A DNA stretch of 64,000 nucleotides, taken from assembly GCF_001665625.1 (NCBI RefSeq), contig NZ_LZSY01000044.1, positions 31,446 to 95,445 on the forward strand, in the 5' to 3' direction. This DNA comes from Mycolicibacterium peregrinum (GTDB lineage: Bacteria; Actinomycetota; Actinomycetes; Mycobacteriales; Mycobacteriaceae). The position numbers and the translations under genes are program-made. Below, piece after piece: positions 42,875 to 52,521 of the stretch; within the stretch, counting starts at the first letter, position 1, and the number at the start of each line of letters is the position of its first letter. The notes beneath the pieces were generated by a model. The model had not been told where the DNA came from. It did no database searches and saw only the letters and a program-made list of their open reading frames with translations.

Positions 42875-42888
42875 TGGAACAGGTTCTA
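42875..42888. promoter_or_regulatory. KstR-type operator between divergent genes
   Basis: TGGAACAGGTTCTA matches all fixed positions of TnnAACnnGTTnnA. It is 55 bp before the DapB-like ATG and 32 bp before the SDR ATG, so one site can control both divergent promoters. Confidence 0.78.
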
Positions 42889-42920
42889 ATTTGGCACTGC
42901 AGGCGGTAGCCTCACCCGTC

Positions 42921-43658
42921 ATGGGACGGGTAGACGGAAAAGTGGCACTCATCAGTGGCGGGGCGCGGGGAATGGGCGCCGAGCACGCCCGGGCGCTGAT
43001 CGCCGAAGGTGCCAAGGTGGTGATCGGTGACATCCTCGACGACGAGGGCAAGGCATTGGCCGCGGAGCTCGGTGACTCGGCCCGCTATGTGCACCTCGAT
43101 GTCACCGAGGAAGACCAGTGGAACGCCGCCGTGGAAACGGCCACCTCGGAGTTCGGCTCGCTCACCGTGCTGGTGAACAATGCCGGGATCGTCGCGCTCG
43201 GCCAGATCGGCAAGTTCGACATGGCCCAGTGGCAGAAGGTGATCGACGTCAACCTGACCGGCACCTTCCTGGGGATGCAGGCGTGCGTCAAGGCGATGAA
43301 GGCCGCGGGAGGTGGCTCGATCATCAACGTCTCGTCGATCGAGGGCCTGCGCGGTGCGGCCATGGTGCACCCGTACGTGGCCTCCAAGTGGGCGGTGCGC
43401 GGCCTGACCAAGTCTGCGGCACTGGAGCTGGGACCCAAGCAGATCCGGGTCAACTCGATCCACCCCGGATTCATCCGGACCCCGATGACCGAGCATTTCC
43501 CCGAGGACATGCTGACCATTCCGCTGGGCCGGTCAGGACAACCCGAGGAGGTCTCGACCTTCGTGGTGTTCCTGGCCAGCGACGAATCCCGCTACGCCAC
43601 CGGCGCGGAGTTCGTGATGGACGGCGGCCTCGTCAACGACGTCCCGCACAAGCTCTGA
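42921..43658 (+). CDS. SDR, FabG3-like hydroxysteroid dehydrogenase
   Basis: A 245-residue classical short-chain dehydrogenase. NAD(P)-binding glycines are G13-G-A-R-G-M-G19, NNAG is 86-89, the catalytic serine is S138/S139, and Y152-x-x-x-K156 completes the site. The sequence is close to M. tuberculosis FabG3 (Rv2002, 20-beta-hydroxysteroid dehydrogenase) as I remember it. It is likely an oxidoreductase of steroid hydroxyls or ketones in cholesterol or bile-acid breakdown. The start is the ATG at 42921; the frame is open further upstream through the operator, which cannot be coding. KstR-type box 32 bp upstream. Confidence 0.87.
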   Translation: MGRVDGKVALISGGARGMGAEHARALIAEGAKVVIGDILDDEGKALAAELGDSARYVHLDVTEEDQWNAAVETATSEFGSLTVLVNNAGIVALGQIGKFDMAQWQKVIDVNLTGTFLGMQACVKAMKAAGGGSIINVSSIEGLRGAAMVHPYVASKWAVRGLTKSAALELGPKQIRVNSIHPGFIRTPMTEHFPEDMLTIPLGRSGQPEEVSTFVVFLASDESRYATGAEFVMDGGLVNDVPHKL

Positions 43659-43756
43659 GGACGCACCGGCCGCGCGCGGCGGTACCGGCCACGGCAGAAT
43701 GACCCGGCAGGGCATCGACTCATCGCGGTGCCGTACCGGTCTGTGAGGAGCTGCCC

Positions 43757-46564
43757 ATTTCCGCCCGGAGTCGCCGCGCAGGCCTGAGCCTCACGGGTTT
43801 CGTCGGCCTGGTCGTTGCCGCGGTGCTGGTGTTCTCGCTGTGCGCCGCCGATTTCCCGCCGTTCGCCACGCCGGAGCCCCCGTCGGGACGGGTGGAGCTG
43901 GCACAGGGCTGGCAGCTGGCCTCGGCGCGCACCGTGACGGCCGACGGCGCCGCGTTGTCGACCCCGGGCGCGGTCGAGGCCGACTGGCACGAGGTCAAGC
44001 ACATGCCGTCGACGGTGCTGGCGGCGTTGCAGGACGACGGCACCTACCCGGACCTGTACGTCGGGGACAACCTGGCCGATGTGCCCGACGACCTGTTCCG
44101 CCAGGATTGGTGGTACCGGACGACCTTCACCGCGCCGCAGGGCAGCTCCAGCTACCGGCTCGATTTCCCCGGCATCAACTACCGCGCCGAGGTCTGGCTC
44201 AACGGCACCATGATCGCCGGTAATTCCCTGCTCGTAGGGATGCACACGATCCACGAGATCGACGCCACGCCGTGGATCAACCCCGGCGGCGCCAACACGC
44301 TGGCGGTCCGGGTCACTCCCGAGCAGGCGTTGCAGGACATCGACGGGGTCGAGCTCGCCGACAGCTGGTGGGACTGGCTCAACTGGAACCGCATCGGCTA
44401 CCAGGGCCCGGACAAGAATCCGCTGCGTGGCAATTCCTATGTGCCCGACCGTAACGCGGGCATCTTCAAACCCGTCTACCTCAGCTACTCGGGGCAGGTC
44501 GTGCTCAGCGACCCGCTGGTGACCACCGAGTTGCCGCTGCCTGACACCTCGCAGGCGCGGCTCACCGTCTACTCCGACATCCGCAACACCGCCGACATTC
44601 CGATGCGTGGCGTGGTTCGGGCCCGGATCAGCCGGCCGGGAAAACCGACCATCTCGGTGGATCAAGCGGTCAGCCTGGCGCCGGGGGAGAAGCGGGAAAT
44701 CCGGTTCGATCCGGACACTTTCGCGGCGTTGCAGGTGAGCAACCCGGACCTCTGGTGGCCCTACACCATGGGCCGGCCGGACCTCTATGACCTGCGGTTG
44801 GAGTTCGTGCGGTACGGCCGGCCGATCGACACCGTGGATTCCCGATTCGGTATCCGTACCGTCGCGCAGCATCGCGACAACGACGAGCAGTTTCCCGATC
44901 TGGGCCGCGGCGGCAGCTTCTACCTGACGGTCAACGGGCGCGACTTCCTGGTCCGGGGTGCGGCATACACACCCGATCTGCTGTTCCAGTACGACCCGCA
45001 GCGGGAGGATGCCATTCTCGGATACGTCCGGGATCTCGGGCTGAACATGGTGCGCCTGGAGGGAAAGTTCCCGGGCGACAACATCATCGAGCGGGCCGAC
45101 GAACTGGGCATCCCGCTGATGTACGGGTGGATGTGCTGCAACCAGTGGGAGAAGTGGTGGCAGTGGGACGACGAGGATCGCCGGGTGGCCGACGAGAGCA
45201 TGCGCTCGCAGATCCTGTCGCTGCGCGGCCACGCGTCGGCGTTCCTGTGGGCCAATGGCAGCGACGGCAAGCCCCCGGCGCCGGTGCTCGACGGTTACCG
45301 CCGCATCCTGGGTGAGCTGCACTGGCCCAACACCGTCGTCGACACGGTGTCGTCGCTGGCTCGCGACGCCAACGGCGAGCCGGACTGGGATGGGATCCAC
45401 ATGGCAGGCCCGTATACGTGGCGCCCGCCGAGCTACTGGTTCGACGGTCGCTATCAGGCCACCCGCGGTTCCAATGCCGAACAGGGCGACAACGAGCACA
45501 TCCCGCCGTTCGCCAGCCTGCAGAAGTTCATTCCACCGGACAAACTCTGGCCGATCAACGAGGCCTGGTACTTCCACGCCGGGGCGAACCCCAGCAACGC
45601 CGCCCTGGAAAGCATCCGCACTGCGGTCATGCAGCGGTACGGATCATCGCGCGGCGCAGAGGAATTCGCCCGCAAAGCCCAGCTTGCCCACTACGAGTCG
45701 ACCCGCGCCCAGTTCGAGGCGTTCGCCGCAGGCGGGTGGGATAACCACAAGATGACCATCTACTGGATGCTCAACAACCACTGGCCGTCGTTCTTCGGTC
45801 ATCTGTTCGATTACTACCTGCGGCCCGGTGGCGCATATTTCGGCGCCAAGAAGGGGCTGCGCCCGCTGTCGGTGGTCTTCGACTCGTACGCGACCGGCGA
45901 CCACGACACCGCCAACGTCAAGGTGGTCAACCAGTCGCCGCAGGAGCGGACGGGTCTACGGGTGCGGGTGCGCACCTACGACCTGACCGGCCGGATGCGC
46001 GACGACCGCAGTTCCGAGGTGCCGGCCGTGCCGTCGAACGGGGTGGCCTCCGGGCTGACGCTGCCCCGACTGGCCCTCGATTCACCGGTGGTGTTCATCC
46101 GCTGTGAACTGCTCGACGAGTCCGGCGCCGTGGTCGCCGACAACACGTACTGGCAGGCGCAGAAACTCGACGATGTCGGGCCCCCGGTCAACGACCAGGC
46201 CTTCGATCTGGTGCAGAGCAGCTGGGCCGACCTGACACCGCTCAACACCATGGGACCCGCACGGTTGGACGTGACCGCGCACCGAACCGAGTCGACCGAC
46301 GGCAGCGCGAGCGTGGTGATCCGCTTGCACAACCCGGGACGTCAGATCGCCTTCTTCGAGCGGGCCGAGATCACGACGACCCGCGACGGTGACGAGATCC
46401 TGCCGATCGAATACTCCGACAACTACGTCACCGTGTACCCGGGGGAGACGACGGAGATCAGCGGCACGGTGACCGGATCGGAGCACGGACTCAACTGGGT
46501 CCGGGTCGGCGGGTACAACAGTGCACCGACGGTGGTACCGATCGACCAGCAGGCACGACGATAG
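43757..46564 (+). CDS. GH2 exo-beta-D-glucosaminidase-type enzyme, exported
   Basis: A glycoside hydrolase family 2 enzyme of about 935 residues: jelly-roll, Ig-like, TIM-barrel and C-terminal beta domains. Using the start proposed here, the acid/base is D503 in ANGSDG and the nucleophile E575 in GSNAEQG; their spacing of 72 equals that of the exo-glucosaminidase CsxA (D469/E541, from memory). It would remove glucosamine from chitosan-like or cell-wall glycans outside the cell. The start is odd: no ATG, GTG or TTG exists in frame between the stop at 43700 and GTG 43823. GAGGAG (43745-43750) sits 6 bases before an ATT at 43757, which begins a perfect signal peptide (SARSRRAGLSLTG...). GTG 43823 would start inside the hydrophobic helix. 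Confidence 0.85.
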   Translation: MSARSRRAGLSLTGFVGLVVAAVLVFSLCAADFPPFATPEPPSGRVELAQGWQLASARTVTADGAALSTPGAVEADWHEVKHMPSTVLAALQDDGTYPDLYVGDNLADVPDDLFRQDWWYRTTFTAPQGSSSYRLDFPGINYRAEVWLNGTMIAGNSLLVGMHTIHEIDATPWINPGGANTLAVRVTPEQALQDIDGVELADSWWDWLNWNRIGYQGPDKNPLRGNSYVPDRNAGIFKPVYLSYSGQVVLSDPLVTTELPLPDTSQARLTVYSDIRNTADIPMRGVVRARISRPGKPTISVDQAVSLAPGEKREIRFDPDTFAALQVSNPDLWWPYTMGRPDLYDLRLEFVRYGRPIDTVDSRFGIRTVAQHRDNDEQFPDLGRGGSFYLTVNGRDFLVRGAAYTPDLLFQYDPQREDAILGYVRDLGLNMVRLEGKFPGDNIIERADELGIPLMYGWMCCNQWEKWWQWDDEDRRVADESMRSQILSLRGHASAFLWANGSDGKPPAPVLDGYRRILGELHWPNTVVDTVSSLARDANGEPDWDGIHMAGPYTWRPPSYWFDGRYQATRGSNAEQGDNEHIPPFASLQKFIPPDKLWPINEAWYFHAGANPSNAALESIRTAVMQRYGSSRGAEEFARKAQLAHYESTRAQFEAFAAGGWDNHKMTIYWMLNNHWPSFFGHLFDYYLRPGGAYFGAKKGLRPLSVVFDSYATGDHDTANVKVVNQSPQERTGLRVRVRTYDLTGRMRDDRSSEVPAVPSNGVASGLTLPRLALDSPVVFIRCELLDESGAVVADNTYWQAQKLDDVGPPVNDQAFDLVQSSWADLTPLNTMGPARLDVTAHRTESTDGSASVVIRLHNPGRQIAFFERAEITTTRDGDEILPIEYSDNYVTVYPGETTEISGTVTGSEHGLNWVRVGGYNSAPTVVPIDQQARR

Positions 46565-46573
46565 GATCGGCTG

Positions 46574-46798
46574 ATGACCACAACCGATGAGCGCCATGAG
46601 GTCGGCCGGCTGGCCGACAGCGGCGGCTGGCTGCACCGTGACCTCGACCGGGTGGACGTCTACCAGCGCGGTGCGAACCGGATCAGGGTGGTGTGGCAGG
46701 GGCCGACCACGATCAGCGGGGCGACGCTGTACCAGGACGACATCATGACCACCTACACCCGCGAACTCGCGACTCTGAACAACTGGCTCAAGCGCTGA
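46574..46798 (+). CDS. Small conserved protein, unknown function
   Basis: A 74-residue soluble protein in which an RxxDRVDVYQRG strand is followed by an IRVVWQGPTT and a helix TYTRELATLNNWL. I do not recognise a named family. It begins 9 bp after the GH2 stop and is likely cotranscribed. The N-terminus is charged without a signal, so it is cytoplasmic. It could be a small regulatory or nucleic-acid-contacting protein, but this is a guess. Confidence 0.62.
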   Translation: MTTTDERHEVGRLADSGGWLHRDLDRVDVYQRGANRIRVVWQGPTTISGATLYQDDIMTTYTRELATLNNWLKR

Positions 46799-46855
46799 GT
46801 CACCGGCCGTCCCGACCGGGCGGCCGGAAAATCGGTCGCCCCCGCCGGTGACGGT

Positions 46856-48094
46856 GTGGCACTGTCGGATTCTGTGATCGACAACGTGGCACCCTCGACA
46901 ACACCGCTCGCGATACAGAGCATCACCGACGCTGACTGGGCGGGCATGGCGCTGCTCGGCAACACCGCGTTCGGTGAGGTCAACCACCCCGATTCGATGG
47001 CGGCATGGCGCGAGCTGGTGCCGGCCGACGGTGGCGTCGTGGCGCGGGACGGCGATGGCGACATCGTCGGACAGTCGATCTTCCTCGACCTCACCCTGAC
47101 CGTTCCGGGCGGCGCAACGCTGCCCGCGGCGGGAATCAGCTATGTGGCCGTCGCTCCCACCCATCGACGCCGCGGCATCCTGCGCTCGATGTACACCGAA
47201 CTGCACCAGCGGATCGCGGAGGCGCAATATCCGATCGCTGCACTCACCGCCAGTGAGGGTGGAATCTACGGCCGATTCGGTTACGGTCCGGCCACCACCG
47301 TGCACCTGATGACCGTCGACCGCAGGTTCGCCGAGTTCCATGCCTCCGTCCCCGACCCCGGTGGCGTCCGCATGGTCAAACCCGCCGAGCACCGCGACGA
47401 CTTCTCCGCGATCTACGACCGCTGGCGGCGGCAGACCCCGGGCGGGCTGGCGTGTACGACGGCGCTGTGGGACGACGTGCTCGCCGACCGGGAGGACACC
47501 CGCGAGGGCGGTTCGGCATGGTTCGCGTTCCTGCACCCCGACGGCTACGCGCTGTATCGCGTTCACGGCGAGGAATCACGGACGCTGCGCGTCCGCGAAG
47601 TGACCGCGGTGACCACCGACGCCTACATCGCCCTGTGGCGGGCCCTGCTCGGGATGGACCTCATGGAGAAGGTGAGCACCTGGACTCACCCCGGCGATCC
47701 GTTGCCCTACCTGCTGACCAATCCACGGCTGGCCCGCGTGACCTCGAGCAGTGACGACCTGTGGATCAGGATCATGAACATCCCGGTGGCCCTCGAGGCG
47801 CGGCGGTATCAAGCCGACCTCGACGTCGTCCTGGAGGTCGCGGACGGTTTCCGCGGCGACGGCGGACGCTTCGCCCTGCAGGTTCGCGACGGCCGCGCAC
47901 GGTGTACGCCCACTGACGCGCCGGCGGACGTCGAACTCGACCTCGACGTGCTCGGAAGTCTCTATCTCGGCGCACATCGTCCGGAAGCGCTCGTTGCCGC
48001 AAACCGATTGCGCAGCAAGGACTCAGCCCTGGTGCAGCGGCTCGGTGCGGCTTTCGCGAGTGAAGTTCCGGCCGAGCTGGGCTACAGCTTCTAG
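46856..48094 (+). CDS. eis: Eis-type GNAT acetyltransferase
   Basis: A 412-residue protein with the three-part Eis structure: two GNAT-like halves and a C-terminal sterol-carrier-like domain. Acetyl-CoA binding is at [15 protein letters not shown], and [19 protein letters not shown] is an Eis-specific block; the chain ends in F412, whose carboxylate acts as the general base in M. tuberculosis Eis. Such enzymes acetylate aminoglycosides at several positions and possibly host or bacterial amines, and they assemble as hexamers. The start is GTG 46856; GTG 46874 or 46886 are alternatives. Separate from its usual M. tuberculosis neighbours. Confidence 0.9.
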   Translation: MALSDSVIDNVAPSTTPLAIQSITDADWAGMALLGNTAFGEVNHPDSMAAWRELVPADGGVVARDGDGDIVGQSIFLDLTLTVPGGATLPAAGISYVAVAPTHRRRGILRSMYTELHQRIAEAQYPIAALTASEGGIYGRFGYGPATTVHLMTVDRRFAEFHASVPDPGGVRMVKPAEHRDDFSAIYDRWRRQTPGGLACTTALWDDVLADREDTREGGSAWFAFLHPDGYALYRVHGEESRTLRVREVTAVTTDAYIALWRALLGMDLMEKVSTWTHPGDPLPYLLTNPRLARVTSSSDDLWIRIMNIPVALEARRYQADLDVVLEVADGFRGDGGRFALQVRDGRARCTPTDAPADVELDLDVLGSLYLGAHRPEALVAANRLRSKDSALVQRLGAAFASEVPAELGYSF

Positions 48095-48129
48095 GCCGTG
48101 TCCGACACGTGCTGCGTAGTGTTCACGGG

Positions 48130-49398
48130 GTGAGCACACGCGCAGGCATCGTCGTAACCGGAACCGAAGTTCTCACCGGCAGGATTGCCGACCGCAACGG
48201 TCCGTGGCTGGCCGATCAGCTTCTCGAGCTCGGGGTGGAACTCGCACACATCACCATCTGCGGTGACCGGCCCCGCGACATCGCGGCACAATTGCGGTTC
48301 CTCGCCGACGAGGGCGTGGACCTGATCGTGACGAGCGGCGGACTCGGACCGACCGCCGACGACCTCACCGTGGCGACGGTGGCCGAGTTCTGCGGTCGCG
48401 AACTCGTGCTCGACGAGGCGATGGAGGAGCGGATCGCCGCCATCCTGCGCAAGTTGATCGGTGACCGGCCCGGAGTGGATTTCGACTCGGTGCGCGCCGC
48501 CAACCGCAAGCAGGCCATGGTGCCGTTGGGCGCGGAGGTCCTGGCGCCCGTCGGCACCGCCCCCGGTGTGGTGGTTCCGGGCAGTCCGACGGTGGTGGTA
48601 CTGCCCGGCCCGCCGCGCGAGCTGCAACCGATGTGGCATACCGCTGTCGCGACCGAGGCTGTGCAACAAGCGATTTCGGGGCGGACCGAGTACCGGCAGG
48701 AAATGATTCGGATGTTCGGCCTCGCCGAATCCGGCCTGGCCGAGACCCTGCGTGACGCCGAGAGATCCGTCTCGGGCTTCGACGCGCTGGAGATCACGAC
48801 GTGCCTGCGCCGCGGCGAACTCGAGATCGTCACCCGCTACGAACCCGACGCCACCGGCGCCTACCAGGCGCTGCTGGCCCTGCTGCGGGACCGGCACGGT
48901 GCCGCGCTGTACTCCGAGGACGGCGCGACGGTGGACCAGCAGGTGGCCGCCCTGCTGGCCGGTCACCGGATCGCCACCGCGGAATCCTGCACCGCCGGAT
49001 TACTGGCCGCCCGGTTGGCCGACATCCCCGGCTGTTCGGATTACTTCGCCGGCGGAGTGGTCAGCTATTCGAACGAGGCCAAGGCCGAACTGTTGAACGT
49101 GGACCCGGTGCTGATCGCCGAGTACGGCGCGGTGTCGGAACCGGTGGTCGAATCCATGGTCACCGGCGCGCTGCACCATTTCGGTGCCGATACCGCGGTG
49201 GCCATCAGCGGGATCGCCGGCCCGGACGGCGGTACCCCGGAAAAGCCGGTCGGTACCGTGTGTTTCGCGGTGCGGGCCGGCTCGGTTTCGGTCACCCGCA
49301 CGCTGCGGCTACCCGGCAACCGTTCCGACATCCGGGAGCGGGCCACCACGGTCGCGATGCACCTGCTGCGCCGGGCGCTCACGGGAGTCGGCGACTGA
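48130..49398 (+). CDS. cinA: CinA: MoCF-like domain plus nicotinamide-nucleotide amidohydrolase
   Basis: A 422-residue two-domain protein. The N-terminal domain (1-170) has the MoCF/competence-damage strand [16 protein letters not shown] and [12 protein letters not shown]; the C-terminal domain (about 255-415) begins [15 protein letters not shown] and contains [20 protein letters not shown] of PncC amidohydrolases. It hydrolyses NMN to NaMN, salvaging NAD, and clears ADP-ribose-like products in the N-terminal domain. GTG at 48130 is the start. In mycobacteria CinA has been linked to tolerance to nicotinamide-type drugs; I note that from memory only. Follows eis at 35 bp in the same direction. 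Confidence 0.9.
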   Translation: MSTRAGIVVTGTEVLTGRIADRNGPWLADQLLELGVELAHITICGDRPRDIAAQLRFLADEGVDLIVTSGGLGPTADDLTVATVAEFCGRELVLDEAMEERIAAILRKLIGDRPGVDFDSVRAANRKQAMVPLGAEVLAPVGTAPGVVVPGSPTVVVLPGPPRELQPMWHTAVATEAVQQAISGRTEYRQEMIRMFGLAESGLAETLRDAERSVSGFDALEITTCLRRGELEIVTRYEPDATGAYQALLALLRDRHGAALYSEDGATVDQQVAALLAGHRIATAESCTAGLLAARLADIPGCSDYFAGGVVSYSNEAKAELLNVDPVLIAEYGAVSEPVVESMVTGALHHFGADTAVAISGIAGPDGGTPEKPVGTVCFAVRAGSVSVTRTLRLPGNRSDIRERATTVAMHLLRRALTGVGD

Positions 49399-49405
49399 CC
49401 TGTCC

Positions 49406-50794
49406 TCAGGCGCCGGCCGCCACCGGGGTTGCCGCGGGGGCGGCCCGCACCCCCCGGAGCCGACGCGGGGCGCCGCGGGCCACCACCCGCGCCAACATTG
49501 ACGGGTGCAGCAGTCTGCTGGGTGGATCGATCAGGTTCATCACCCGGAAGAACGCCTCGGTCACCACTGGATCGGACTCGGCCGCCGCGAGCACGTGCCG
49601 GGTGTACCAGTTGGACACCCGTACCGAGACCGGGCGGTGGCCGGGTATCTGTGGCAGCGCCAGGTCGGCGCCGCTCGCCATCTGCCAGGCCGTGTCGAGG
49701 CAGTCGGCGGCCGCGCGCAGGAACCGGGGTCCCAGATCATCGGCACCTCGGGACAGGCAGTCGCGCAGCGCCAGCGCCTCCAGTGCGGCCACCGACATCC
49801 CTTGTCCGTACACCGGATTGAAGCTGCAGATGGCGTCGCCGAACACCAGGAGGCCATCGGGGAAACGGGTCATGCGCTCGTACCGTCTACGCACGCTCGC
49901 GGGATAACGGAAGGTGGCCACCGGCTCCAGCGGTTGGGCGCCGCGCAGGGCCGCGATCGCGTCGGCTGGGAACAGATCCTCGACGAAGTCGATCATGCCG
50001 GCCAGATCGGACGGTGGTTCATGACCGTTCATCCCCGCCGTGGTGAGCATCCAGGTGTCATCTTCGTAGGCGAACAATGAACCACCGTAAGGTCTTTCAG
50101 GTACGGCGCCGACCAGGATGAGCCGATCGCGGGGCGCGCTGCCGGTCAAGCGCAACAGTTGGCTGGAGTAAGCGACCTTCACCTCGACCCGGGATTCGGC
50201 CGGTCGCCCGAATCCCGCACTTTCGAGGAACGCCGGGGTCCGGCCGGCGCGTCCCATCGCGTCGACGATCAGATCGGCGGCTATCGCCTTGCCGGTACCA
50301 CCGTCGTGGCCGGCCACCAGGACGCCCGTCACCCGCCGGGTGCCGGTCATCAGCAGCTCGACCGCGTCATGCCCGTCGAGGATGTCGACGTTGTCGATGG
50401 CGCGTACCCGGTCTCGCACATGTGCTTCCAGGAACGGTCGGCTGGCCAGATAGGAATCGATCGGTTGCTCCGGTGCCCGGCTGAGATTGAGCTTGTGGCC
50501 GTTGAATGTCAGCGAGATGAGGGACAGGTTCTCCCCGCCCAGCACCGTCGCGCCGTCGGCGGCCAGGTCTTCGGGGAGGCCGGGAAAGAGTTTCTCCAGT
50601 GTCCGGAGCCCACCGCTGAGCAGTCCGTGGGCATGCCGGCCCTGCGGCACCCCGCGCCGCTGGGCCGGACCGGCGGGGAGTACGTCGCGCTCCACGAGGG
50701 TGACCGTCTCGAAGAACTCGGCCAGCACCCGGGCTGCCAACAGCCCGCCCATGCTCGCACCCAGCACCACCGCGTGTTTGCCGATCGTTGCCAT
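49406..50794 (-). CDS. FAD-dependent oxidoreductase, aromatic-hydroxylase-like
   Basis: A 462-residue flavoprotein. The dinucleotide motif is AVVLGASMGGLLAARVLAEFF, a glycine pattern close to GxGxxG, and the second FAD contact is LLVFGDAICSFNPVYGQGMS. The sequence is like the mycobacterial NAD(P)/FAD-dependent group related to geranylgeranyl reductase or 2-polyprenyl hydroxylase. Function not assignable; oxidative modification of an isoprenoid or aromatic is a reasonable guess. ATG at 50794 is the real start; the frame is open 24 bp further but without similarity. Convergent with cinA (8-bp gap). Confidence 0.8.
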   Translation of the reverse strand: MATIGKHAVVLGASMGGLLAARVLAEFFETVTLVERDVLPAGPAQRRGVPQGRHAHGLLSGGLRTLEKLFPGLPEDLAADGATVLGGENLSLISLTFNGHKLNLSRAPEQPIDSYLASRPFLEAHVRDRVRAIDNVDILDGHDAVELLMTGTRRVTGVLVAGHDGGTGKAIAADLIVDAMGRAGRTPAFLESAGFGRPAESRVEVKVAYSSQLLRLTGSAPRDRLILVGAVPERPYGGSLFAYEDDTWMLTTAGMNGHEPPSDLAGMIDFVEDLFPADAIAALRGAQPLEPVATFRYPASVRRRYERMTRFPDGLLVFGDAICSFNPVYGQGMSVAALEALALRDCLSRGADDLGPRFLRAAADCLDTAWQMASGADLALPQIPGHRPVSVRVSNWYTRHVLAAAESDPVVTEAFFRVMNLIDPPSRLLHPSMLARVVARGAPRRLRGVRAAPAATPVAAGA

Positions 50795-50884
50795 TGCCGA
50801 CCTCCGGACCGCTGGCACATCACCAGTTGTTCGAAGTATCGAAGCGGGCCGGAGCCGGGCCTAGAGTAGTGCGCTACTCGAACG

Positions 50885-51532
50885 TCAGCTGGTTACCGGT
50901 ATCGAGCGCCGCGCCTGCTCGACGCATGCCGGCCAGGCTCCCTCGTCGAGGACAGTGACCGCCCGCGCCCCGAACGCGCTGGAGATGACGACATCGGGTT
51001 GCAGGCTCGCCAGCAGATTCAGGCTGTCCGCCATGGCTGCGGAGTCACCGACGCCGGGGATCACGAACGTCGACCATCGACCGTCGCCGGCGACGAACAT
51101 GGTGTCCCCGGTGAACAGGTACCGGCCCTGGGCGCCCTCGACCAGATAGCTCGTGCTGCCGGGAGTGTGCCCGGGGGTGGGGATCACCTCGACACCGCGG
51201 TCGTCGATGTGGCGGGATCCCAGCGGGACGTCGATCGGGCTGTGCCGCCCGATCGTCTCGCGTTCGGCGGCGGGCGCATGCAACCTTGAACCGAACCGCG
51301 CGGCGACGCGGGCAAGCATCGGTCCCGCCTCGTCCTGGTGGGAGAGGTAGTGGTCGTCGACCCCGCCGAGCGTGTCCAGCGCGGCGAAGTCGGCGTCAGT
51401 GGCCGGGCAGTAGAACAGTGCGTTGTGCCCGGCGGGTGTCCACAGATAGGCGTGGGTGGTCAATCCGGGAAACGGTGTGTCCGTGCGCGTTTCCCACAGA
51501 TCGGTTCGGACGCGGGTCATCGAGGTAGCCAT
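50885..51532 (-). CDS. MBL-fold hydrolase with degenerate metal motif
   Basis: A 215-residue protein with the metallo-beta-lactamase alpha-beta/beta-alpha fold: strand THAYLW, the later PTPGHTPGSTSY with His of the metal site, FTGDTMF with the bridging Asp, and a C-terminal helix. The first metal motif, normally HxHxDH, is reduced to S-H-Q-D-E (LSHQDEAGPM), so zinc binding is incomplete or non-standard. It could be a redox or inactive member. The ATG at 51532 is used. It follows the alpha/beta hydrolase gene on the minus strand. Confidence 0.75.
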   Translation of the reverse strand: MATSMTRVRTDLWETRTDTPFPGLTTHAYLWTPAGHNALFYCPATDADFAALDTLGGVDDHYLSHQDEAGPMLARVAARFGSRLHAPAAERETIGRHSPIDVPLGSRHIDDRGVEVIPTPGHTPGSTSYLVEGAQGRYLFTGDTMFVAGDGRWSTFVIPGVGDSAAMADSLNLLASLQPDVVISSAFGARAVTVLDEGAWPACVEQARRSIPVTS

Positions 51533-51582
51533 GACGACAGCCTCGACCCTAAACAATGGTTGAGGTCAACCCCGACGGGCTC

Positions 51583-52497
51583 TCAGTCGGTGCTCGCCTT
51601 GTCCCACATCGTGATCATGGTGCCCATGATCTCCTCGGCGCAGCCCAGACCACCGAGGTGGCTCTCATAGGGCAGCTCGGTCATCACCGCGTCGGGCAAC
51701 CGGGAGACCACGTGTTGGCCGTGCGCGAACGGCACGATGTGGTCATGGTCGCCGTGCCACCAGCGCACCGGAACCTTGACCTCGTCGAGCCGGAAACCCC
51801 AGTCCCGCTCGAACACCACGATGTCGTAGAACGGGGCGGCCAGTTGCTTGCGGCTGCCGTTGAGCAGGTCGTCGAGGAACATGGCCTTGAACTCCGGCCG
51901 GCTCAGCATGCGCCGATCGCCCTCGGGGGAGATCCGGGCGTAGATCTCCAGGGCGGGGGAGGCGACCGGACGGATCAGCCGGATCAGTCCGGAGGCGGCC
52001 AACCGGATCGGCGCACCGGCCACCTCCAGGATGGGTGCGACCGCAGCGCCGAGCTGCATCAGCGGACTGCTGATCGCGTCGGGGCCGATCATCGGCGCCA
52101 CGCCGCCGAGCACCCCGGCCGCCACCACCCGGTCAGGCATGGCGGCCGCGGTGGCCAGCGTGTAGGGACCACCACCGGACAGCCCGATGACGGCCATCTT
52201 GTCGATGCCGAGGGTGTCGGCGATGATGTGCAGGTCCTCACCGAAATCCAGCACGCGGTCGTACTGGTGCGGTGTCGACGATCCGATGCCGGGCCGGTCC
52301 ACCCCGATCAACCGGATGTGGTTGCGTTCGGCGTAGATCCGGGCCTCGGTCGGGATCTGCCTACGCGCTCCCGGGGTGCCGTGCAGCCAGAAGACCGCAC
52401 GGCCCTGCGGGTCACCGAATTCGGCGAAGCCGAGCTGACGGCCGTCGCCGACGGCGACATTGCCCTCCAGTTTGGGGCGATCGATCGGGATGACCAT
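51583..52497 (-). CDS. Alpha/beta-fold hydrolase
   Basis: A 304-residue alpha/beta hydrolase. The oxyanion loop is HGTPG near the N-terminus, the nucleophile serine is in G-L-S-G-G-G, the acid is in HGDHDHIVPF, and the histidine is in YESHLGG. Substrate unknown; epoxide hydrolase, esterase and haloalkane-type roles all fit. Lies 24 bp downstream of the class I aldolase in the same direction, so possibly co-transcribed. No signal peptide. Start ATG at 52497 is clear. Confidence 0.83.
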   Translation of the reverse strand: MVIPIDRPKLEGNVAVGDGRQLGFAEFGDPQGRAVFWLHGTPGARRQIPTEARIYAERNHIRLIGVDRPGIGSSTPHQYDRVLDFGEDLHIIADTLGIDKMAVIGLSGGGPYTLATAAAMPDRVVAAGVLGGVAPMIGPDAISSPLMQLGAAVAPILEVAGAPIRLAASGLIRLIRPVASPALEIYARISPEGDRRMLSRPEFKAMFLDDLLNGSRKQLAAPFYDIVVFERDWGFRLDEVKVPVRWWHGDHDHIVPFAHGQHVVSRLPDAVMTELPYESHLGGLGCAEEIMGTMITMWDKASTD

Positions 52498-52521
52498 CTG
52501 TGTGCCTCGCCGGGTCCGCGT

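Noticed and set aside
43592..45577. A 661-codon open frame on the minus strand
   Set aside because: It lies opposite the GH2 gene, has Arg/Val/His-rich biased composition and no domain; long antisense frames are expected in high-GC DNA.
46082..47566. A 494-codon frame on the minus strand over the GH2 and eis genes
   Set aside because: It is opposite two intact genes, lacks motifs and has shadow-type composition.
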